Program-made: the position numbers and the translations under genes | From: an uncultured Oscillospiraceae bacterium | GTDB lineage: Bacteria; Bacillota; Clostridia; Oscillospirales; Ruminococcaceae | Direction: 5' to 3' | Assembly: GCA_934408835.1 (NCBI GenBank) | Contig: CAKRVU010000013.1 | Coordinates: 1-12,124 of the forward strand | Length of the DNA: 12,124 nucleotides | Shown: positions 8,257 to 12,124 of the stretch, piece after piece | Numbering within the stretch: the stretch's first letter is position 1 | How the letters are laid out: every line of letters starts with the position of its first letter | The notes under the pieces: generated by a model | What the model saw: the letters and a program-made list of their open reading frames with translations, nothing else | What the model was told of the DNA's origin: nothing | Database searches by the model: none

Positions 8257-8269
8257 TTGATATTATCAA
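8257..8269. repeat. Perfect 13-bp palindrome TTGATA-T-TATCAA, possible operator
   Basis: The arms TTGATA (8257–8262) and TATCAA (8264–8269) surround one central T. The core 8-mer GATATTAT recurs at 8310–8317 in the same orientation and at 8421–8428 inverted. The 8310 copy falls in the spacer of the candidate plus-strand promoter. Such placement is compatible with a repressor site, but the region is AT-rich and chance cannot be excluded. Confidence 0.35.
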
Positions 8270-8300
8270 TATTAATACAATGTAAATTGTAAAACTAAGC

Positions 8301-8329
8301 TTGTAATGCGATATTATTTGAATTAAAAT
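8301..8329 (+). promoter_or_regulatory. Candidate promoter for the DUF6323/DUF6179-like genes
   Basis: TTGTAA (8301–8306), a 17-nt spacer and TAAAAT (8324–8329) give a moderate sigma-A match (4/6 and 5/6). It implies a leader of about 200 nt. An alternative TATAAT at 8420–8425 has only a weak TTGTTT at 15 nt as its -35. The perfect TTGACA at 8383–8388 has no -10 at a usable distance. Confidence 0.35.
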
Positions 8330-8458
8330 GGAAATATAGAATTTTGTCATGAATTGCTGGAGATTCAACCGAAGTGCAGACCTTGACAAGGACTCCAGTT
8401 GTTTTGATCTATCATTTTTTATAATATCGTTTACCGGGGATGACGGTGACGATCAGTT

Positions 8459-8492
8459 ATGTACATCTAACCTACTGTTTGTATCTGTACAG
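8459..8492. repeat. Pair of 8-bp palindromes around TGTACA cores
   Basis: ATGTACAT at 8459–8466 and CTGTACAG at 8485–8492 are each self-complementary, with centres 26 bp apart. They lie 50–85 bp before the start of the DUF6323-like gene, downstream of its candidate promoters, where a repressor could act. No matching regulator is known to me. Confidence 0.3.
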
Positions 8493-8543
8493 ACTGCAAA
8501 AATTGACAAATGTTTTTGAAATTGGCAGCAGAAGGGAGTAAAA

Positions 8544-9032
8544 ATGATAAATGAAACATCCGGTTTAACGGTTGCAGGGGTGAACAATCAGTTGACGCAG
8601 CGGCTACAAACTGACGCGATTTTGTCCTGCAATGAAATAACGTCCGTTTACGGATTGACGCTTACAGAGAGGCAGGCGGCTGCTCTGGCAGAAACTTGTT
8701 TAGAAACGCTCCAAAAGACCGGACGCATTGAATTGGGGGAGAGCGCTGTTCAAAAGCTGATTTTGCGTTTTTGCGATTCGCCGTATCTTTCAAAGGACAA
8801 CTATGAAGCCGCTTTGCACGAGCTGATCGAACTGTTTTACAATTTTAAAAATGATGTCTCAGACTCGATTGGCGATGATCTGTTAATTAACTATATGAAA
8901 CAAAATTTTGATGGCGTGTGCCACGGTTCATTGGAGCTTTTGGCGGATAATGCCCTTCCGTTATTGGTGCGAAAAATAAATGAATGCCGGCTTGGACATC
9001 CATTTGAAATCACGGGGGCGGGCGATGAGTGA
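8544..9032 (+). CDS. Conserved clostridial protein of unknown function (resembles DUF6323)
   Basis: This 162-aa protein is predicted soluble, with no signal peptide, membrane segment or metal motif. From memory it matches DUF6323. The resembling stretches are YGLTLTERQAAALAE (36–50), TLQKTGRIELGESAVQKLILRFCDSPY (55–81), NYEAALHELIELFYNFKND (86–104) and MKQNFDGVCHGSLELL (118–133). It appears mainly helical. No biochemical function of this family is known to me. GAAGGGAG lies about 5 nt before the ATG. Its last 8 bp overlap the start of the next gene, so the two products are probably made together and may interact. The family name rests on recall of sequence patterns, not on a search. Confidence 0.78.
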   Translation: MINETSGLTVAGVNNQLTQRLQTDAILSCNEITSVYGLTLTERQAAALAETCLETLQKTGRIELGESAVQKLILRFCDSPYLSKDNYEAALHELIELFYNFKNDVSDSIGDDLLINYMKQNFDGVCHGSLELLADNALPLLVRKINECRLGHPFEITGAGDE

Positions 9033-10362
9033 TCTGGATAATACACATCAGATTGATTCGGCTTTGCTGGATGGAAATCATTATTTTGCGTCCTTGTTGG
9101 CACAAGGGGTATGTTGCGGTTTGTTGGAAGATTTCGATATAGAGCAAATTCAAAGAGACAGTATGGTTTTGCTTGCCGATCAAACAGAAAAATACACACG
9201 TGGTCAAAGTAGTTCTATCCGAATTGAAAAAGCAAAAGATTTACTTGGCTCTGTTTTTTACAGCATCGGCATAGCCCTTAAAGGATATTCGTCTCCGGAT
9301 GACGCGATAAGGGCATTGAAAATAGAATCGCTGGAGGCACTGTATCGAATTGGACAAAAGAAAATCCTGCAAAAATTGCAGATGTCACGACTTTTACATC
9401 GGTGCATTCAAAACAATCTGTTTGAAACAAAAAACGTGTTTTATCGTTCCACTGTGGTGGATGGAATCAATGGCTTTTTTAAGCTGTATCGATCGGAGTT
9501 TGCTGCGCAGGAAATTCATATTACAGCAGATTATCCCGTCTTTTTTTGTGTAACAGATCTATCTGGTATTGAATTTATTGAGGCGTATTTGCAAAATATC
9601 GCATATGAAAATGAATTTTGCCGGTACTTCTCTCCGGATGTAGTGGATCATCTGTTGTACGGATTGGACGAAAATTATCATCAAATTTTAATGAATTTAT
9701 ATGAGCCGATTTTGATGGCATCTTTATGCTGTGTGTTGATCGAACAACCTGTTGAGAAGCTTTGCAGCAACATGGCAAGGATAAAGAAAATGCTTTCTGA
9801 GAAAAACACACGAGAGATGGAATGTATGTTTTTGGATGCTGCGGATGCGCTGGTCCGGCAATTTGTCATTCCTTGCGGATTACAAAAATATATCAGACGG
9901 AGTATTCCAAAAATTGCAGCGTCAGCAAAGCGCGCTATCTGCCTTGGGGCACTCGAGGCTGTTGTTCTAACGCCGCGTTATCCGGAGGACGCACCGCAAA
10001 TATTTCTTTCTTACGGGGAACGGATGAGTGATCAAGCTTATACGGAGGTTTTGGAAAAACTGATATGGTGCGATCGTGCTGCTGTCAAGGCGGAGATGAT
10101 TCTAAATGAGATACATTCTTTTGGGGATTTACTAGAAATTCTGCGTGACGCTGCGCCAACGCGGGCAGAGCTTCTAGAGATGTTTTGGCGGTTTCCAATA
10201 GAAGTGATAGCAGCATTAATGGTGCAGTATCCGAGCGAGGATTTTTTGACGGATGAGAGGGAAGTCAACATTGTTTCCGCATTGAATGAGTTTTGCTCTG
10301 CGCTGTTACCACAGTCAAGGGCACAACTTGAAGCTGTAGTCCAGACAATTAAAATGCAGTAA
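9025..10362 (+). CDS. Conserved clostridial protein of unknown function (resembles DUF6179)
   Basis: This 445-aa, mostly helical, predicted cytosolic protein has no membrane span or signal peptide. Recognisable stretches are EKYTRGQSSSIRIEKAKDLLGSVFYSIG (55–82) and TADYPVFFCVTDLSGIEFIEAYLQNIAYENEFCRYF (167–202), which I associate with DUF6179. The C-terminal half (~300–445) is rich in short amphipathic helices and reads like a helical scaffold rather than an enzyme core. No catalytic motif is evident. I chose the ATG at 9025, which overlaps the upstream stop as ATGAGTGA and has a GGGGGCGGG purine-rich stretch just before it. The in-frame ATG at 8980 would add 15 residues inside the upstream gene. 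Co-translation with the DUF6323-like protein suggests a two-protein complex. Confidence 0.8.
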   Translation: MSDLDNTHQIDSALLDGNHYFASLLAQGVCCGLLEDFDIEQIQRDSMVLLADQTEKYTRGQSSSIRIEKAKDLLGSVFYSIGIALKGYSSPDDAIRALKIESLEALYRIGQKKILQKLQMSRLLHRCIQNNLFETKNVFYRSTVVDGINGFFKLYRSEFAAQEIHITADYPVFFCVTDLSGIEFIEAYLQNIAYENEFCRYFSPDVVDHLLYGLDENYHQILMNLYEPILMASLCCVLIEQPVEKLCSNMARIKKMLSEKNTREMECMFLDAADALVRQFVIPCGLQKYIRRSIPKIAASAKRAICLGALEAVVLTPRYPEDAPQIFLSYGERMSDQAYTEVLEKLIWCDRAAVKAEMILNEIHSFGDLLEILRDAAPTRAELLEMFWRFPIEVIAALMVQYPSEDFLTDEREVNIVSALNEFCSALLPQSRAQLEAVVQTIKMQ

Positions 10363-10390
10363 TTGTGAAACAGAATTGGTGTTGTATTCT
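10363..10390 (+). promoter_or_regulatory. Weak candidate promoter before the Gp37/Gp68-like gene
   Basis: TTGTGA (10363–10368) and TATTCT (10385–10390) are 16 nt apart in the 97-bp gap after the DUF6179-like gene. Both hexamers match consensus at four of six positions. The gap also lacks a terminator, so read-through from upstream is equally possible. Confidence 0.3.
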
Positions 10391-10459
10391 GAGATAGGGA
10401 TAAGGAATTTAAATTGTTGAAAATCAAATAACGTTCAAAATAAAAAGAATGCGGGGTGT

Positions 10460-11254
10460 GTGTATCCAGTGCCGACAGATCTGATTTATGCAAACTGGAA
10501 TCCGTGGCATGGTTGTACCAAGATTAGCCCAGGGTGTAAACACTGCTATGTTTACCGTCAGGACGAAATGTACGGCTTGGAAATTTCCAGCAGCCTGTGC
10601 CGAAAGACAGGCAATTTTGATTTGCCCATAAAAAAGAAACGAGACGGAAGTTACAAAATTCCATCAGGAAAGGTTGTACTTACTTGCTTCACATCGGATT
10701 TTTTGCTTCAAGACGCTGATGAGTGGAGGCAGGAATGTTGGGAAATGATTCGCAGGCGGAGTGATTGCCGGTTTTATTTTTTTACCAAACGGATAGACCG
10801 GCTCAAACAATGTCTTCCGCCTGACTGGGCACATGGTTATGATAATGTGATTATCGGTTGTACCGTTGAGAATCAAGAGCTGGCGGATTATCGTCTCCCT
10901 ATTTTTCTTGACCTGCCGATTAAACATAAATCGATTATTGCAGCCCCGCTGATTGAGCAAATTGACATTTATCCGTATCTGAATGACCGTATTGAAGAAG
11001 TTTCTGCCTGCGGCGAATCGGGCGCGAACGCTAGACCGTGCCACTTTGAATGGATTCTTGATCTGCGTAGGCAGTGCGTTGAACAAAATGTACCATTTCG
11101 TTTTTATCAGACGGGAGCAAATTTTATCAAAGATGGAAGAATGTATCGAATCAAACGAAACGATCAACTGAACCAGGCGAAAAAGGCTGGAATTGATTAC
11201 CGCGTTGGTGAACGCTTCACGCCTGAAACGGTGTCCATATTAAATGGAAAATAG
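10460..11254 (+). CDS. Gp37/Gp68-family (DUF5131) radical-SAM-like protein
   Basis: This 264-aa protein begins with NWNPWHGCTKISPGCKHCYVYR (residues ~12–33), whose cysteines C19, C26 and C29 form CX6CX2C, the hallmark of the phage Gp37/Gp68 (PF07505, DUF5131) family. These proteins are thought to be relatives of radical SAM enzymes with altered cysteine spacing. Further family segments are TSDFLLQDADEWRQECWEMI (78–97), FFTKRIDRL (107–115), GCTVENQELADYRLP (133–147), CGESGANARPCHFEWI (184–199) and a C-terminal QAKKAGIDY. The segment that usually reads SxEPLL is AAPLIE (161–166). The reaction is unknown. No ATG is available: GTG at 10460 gives this length, but GTG at 10469 is equally plausible because GGGG at 10453–10456 is closer to normal spacing for it. 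It may be functionally linked to the two upstream genes. Confidence 0.87.
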   Translation: MYPVPTDLIYANWNPWHGCTKISPGCKHCYVYRQDEMYGLEISSSLCRKTGNFDLPIKKKRDGSYKIPSGKVVLTCFTSDFLLQDADEWRQECWEMIRRRSDCRFYFFTKRIDRLKQCLPPDWAHGYDNVIIGCTVENQELADYRLPIFLDLPIKHKSIIAAPLIEQIDIYPYLNDRIEEVSACGESGANARPCHFEWILDLRRQCVEQNVPFRFYQTGANFIKDGRMYRIKRNDQLNQAKKAGIDYRVGERFTPETVSILNGK

Positions 11255-11541
11255 AAGAGAAAGTTCACGATGGTTCAAAAAAAGGACAGTTAAAGTTTGA
11301 TACTGCGTCAATTTACGCAGAACGGAATCGTTGATAGGTAACATGTCGGCTGACAAATTTCCTGTTTTTGAAAAAACGGCTTGACTTCTTGGAAGAAATA
11401 TGATATTCTGTAAATACCTCTTTTAGCAGGCCTTTATTTTTGTGCAAAAAAGGTCGATCCACTGGAGGGAGGCAGAAGCTGTAGGATTTTGTGTTGAAGT
11501 AAACAAGCTTACAGGTCAATTTGACACAGGAGGTGCCGATT
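11255..11541 (+). other. Intergenic region with rpmG promoter and leader
   Basis: This 287-bp gap follows the Gp37/Gp68-like gene. A hairpin with 6-bp arms (CTGCGT 11303–11308, ACGCAG 11315–11320) lacks a T-run, so it is not a clear terminator. The rpmG promoter and an early-leader hairpin (11429–11455: GGCCTTT pairing with AAAGGTC, one G-U pair) follow. An 11-bp palindrome (GTCAA-T-TTGAC, 11515–11525) lies just before the ribosome binding site. No tRNA is present. Confidence 0.7.
11381..11409 (+). promoter_or_regulatory. Extended -10 sigma-A promoter for rpmG–secE–nusG
   Basis: TTGACT (11381–11386), a 17-nt spacer and TATTCT (11404–11409), preceded by TGA at 11401–11403, give an extended -10 (TGN-TATTCT). 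The predicted start near 11416 yields a leader of about 125 nt before rpmG. Confidence 0.78.
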
Positions 11542-11691
11542 ATGAGAGTAAAGGTTACATTGGCTTGCACAGAATGCAAGCAACGTAATTACAATACGAT
11601 GAAAAACAAAAAAAACGACCCCGATCGTCTTGAGATGAATAAGTATTGTCGTTTTTGTCGCAAGCACACTCTTCATAGAGAAACAAAATAA
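11542..11691 (+). CDS. rpmG: 50S ribosomal protein L33
   Basis: A short reading frame encodes 49 aa, starting [17 protein letters not shown] and ending [10 protein letters not shown]. Two CxxC pairs (C9/C12 and C36/C39) form the zinc ribbon of the zinc-binding (C+) L33 form. L33 sits near the E site of the large ribosomal subunit. The excellent ribosome binding site CAGGAGG lies 7 nt before the ATG. Position directly before secE and nusG is the standard Firmicutes order, so the assignment is firm. Confidence 0.97.
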   Translation: MRVKVTLACTECKQRNYNTMKNKKNDPDRLEMNKYCRFCRKHTLHRETK

Positions 11692-11712
11692 GGAAAGGTG
11701 GGCTTATTTAAG

Positions 11713-12057
11713 ATGGCAAAAAAGAAAAAGGGTAGTCTCACGGAATCCCGTGAAACGGCTCCTGAAAAAACTACTCAGGTAAAGGAAATAAAAGCGGAGA
11801 AAAAAGCTCGAAAAAAGCTCGAAAAGCAAAGTCGCAAAGAACAAAAAGCAAAAAAAGCAGGCGTATTCAAGCGAATTGGTAATTATTTCAGGGATCTCAA
11901 AAGTGAAATGAAAAAGGTCGTTTGGCCTACGCGCGCACGCGTTATTCGCGGGACAATTGTTGTAATCACAATGGTGGTAATCGTTGCTGTTTTTGTGATG
12001 TTGTTGGATTTTGGATTTAATCATCTGCTGGCACTTGTTTTTGGCGATCTTGTCTGA
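11713..12057 (+). CDS. secE: Preprotein translocase subunit SecE
   Basis: This 114-aa protein has the SecE signature YFRDLKSEMKKVVWPTRARV at residues 58–77. A single transmembrane helix follows (~81–98, TIVVITMVVIVAVFVMLL). SecE clamps SecY in the SecYEG channel of the inner membrane. The first ~50 residues are an unusually long, Lys/Glu-rich extension, probably disordered or coiled; Bacillus SecE is only about 59 aa. I prefer the ATG at 11713 (AAGGTGGG is ~11 nt upstream) over an in-frame GTG at 11698, which would add MGLFK and sit on top of the ribosome binding site. The gene begins 21 nt after rpmG, and nusG starts 34 nt after its stop. Confidence 0.94.
   Translation: MAKKKKGSLTESRETAPEKTTQVKEIKAEKKARKKLEKQSRKEQKAKKAGVFKRIGNYFRDLKSEMKKVVWPTRARVIRGTIVVITMVVIVAVFVMLLDFGFNHLLALVFGDLV
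11799..11820. repeat. 11-bp perfect tandem repeat within secE
   Basis: GAAAAAAGCTC occurs at 11799–11809 and again at 11810–11820, with GAAAAG following. The period is not a multiple of three, so gain or loss of one unit would shift the secE frame before the conserved core. Confidence 0.95.
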
Positions 12058-12091
12058 GCAAAATAACTTGTGAATCATAGGGGGAAATAGT

Positions 12092-12124
12092 ATGTCGGAA
12101 ACTGCAAAATGGTATGTTGTGCAT
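12092..12124 (+). CDS. nusG: Transcription termination/antitermination factor NusG, first 11 codons (cut by window edge)
   Basis: The visible codons give MSETAKWYVVH, which matches the NusG N-terminus (usually continuing TYSGYE). The ribosome binding site AGGGGGAA ends about 5 nt before the ATG. NusG binds RNA polymerase and links it to Rho or to the ribosome. The assignment is supported by position after secE; the rest of the gene is outside the window. Confidence 0.9.
   Translation, partial: MSETAKWYVVH

Larger units (their letters stand above)
7959..8543. other. Divergent AT-rich intergenic region (585 bp)
   Basis: This gap separates the minus-strand recJ operon from the plus-strand DUF6323-like gene. 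It holds the recJ promoter, a weaker plus-strand promoter candidate, a perfect 13-bp palindrome, a 7-bp-stem inverted repeat and two 8-bp palindromes close to the downstream start. The small reading frame at 8177–8389 (minus) has no ribosome binding site I trust and no family resemblance, so I do not call it a gene. No tRNA, known riboswitch or insertion sequence was recognised. Confidence 0.8.

Noticed and set aside
8383..8388. Perfect TTGACA as a -35 box on the plus strand
   Set aside because: No -10-like hexamer occurs 15–19 nt downstream. TATCAT is 21 nt away and TATAAT 31 nt away. The bases also form the palindrome CCTTG-A-CAAGG.
8177..8389. 70-aa minus-strand reading frame in the intergenic region
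   Set aside because: It is AT-rich and low in complexity, without a convincing ribosome binding site or family match; its hydrophobic middle follows from AT-rich codons.
10664..11167. 167-aa minus-strand reading frame opposite the Gp37/Gp68-like gene
   Set aside because: It is a shadow of a strongly recognisable plus-strand gene and resembles no known family.
11303..11320. Hairpin after the Gp37/Gp68-like gene as an intrinsic terminator
   Set aside because: The CTGCGT/ACGCAG stem is followed by AACGGAATCG, with no T-run.
11692..11712. tRNA-Trp gene between rpmG and secE, as seen in some bacteria
   Set aside because: Only 21 nt separate the two genes, too short for a tRNA.
11704..12078. 124-aa minus-strand reading frame opposite secE
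   Set aside because: Its Phe/Leu-rich sequence is the antisense of Lys-rich SecE codons.
1..12124. CRISPR array, insertion sequence or prophage
   Set aside because: No regularly spaced repeats, transposase motifs or phage structural genes were found. The Gp37/Gp68 family name alone is not evidence of a prophage.

Overview
The window looks like a chromosomal segment of a low-to-mid G+C member of the Clostridia, probably a Ruminococcaceae/Oscillospiraceae-type anaerobe. The evidence is the recJ–rel–dtd–MBL hydrolase–hemZ gene string, the rpmG–secE–nusG string, Gram-positive Shine-Dalgarno sites (GGAGG or AGGAG) before most genes, and conserved proteins of unknown function that I know from Clostridia. 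The genus cannot be fixed from this sequence.

Left part (1–8091, minus strand, transcribed right to left): a compact gene string starts from a near-consensus promoter at 8063–8091 (TTGACA, 17-nt spacer, TATACT). It reads recJ (single-strand exonuclease), rel (bifunctional (p)ppGpp synthetase/hydrolase), dtd (D-aminoacyl-tRNA deacylase), a metallo-beta-lactamase-fold hydrolase, hemZ (radical SAM, coproporphyrinogen dehydrogenase-like), a short nucleoside (uridine) kinase-like P-loop protein, and the 5' part of galE, which runs off the left edge. recJ/rel and MBL/hemZ overlap as ATGA, and rel/dtd are one base apart, so translation is probably coupled. The apt gene that often lies between recJ and rel in Firmicutes is absent. 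The MBL hydrolase carries an exact 18-bp in-frame tandem duplication.

Middle (7959–8543): a 585-bp AT-rich divergent intergenic region holds the recJ promoter on one strand, a weaker candidate promoter on the other, and several short palindromes that could be operators.

Right-middle (8544–11254, plus strand): three genes form the least understood part of the window. A 162-aa protein (resembles DUF6323) overlaps by 8 bp a 445-aa protein (resembles DUF6179). After a 97-bp gap comes a 264-aa Gp37/Gp68-type (DUF5131) protein with a non-canonical radical-SAM-like cysteine motif, CX6CX2C. No function is established for the first two. The set is the best candidate here for an undescribed system, but only the overlap of the first two genes is firm evidence of linkage.

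Right end (11255–12124, plus strand): an extended -10 promoter (11381–11409) precedes rpmG (50S protein L33), secE (preprotein translocase subunit with a long basic N-terminal extension) and the first 11 codons of nusG. This is ordinary housekeeping order.

No insertion sequence, tRNA, rRNA, CRISPR array, prophage or convincing intrinsic terminator was seen.
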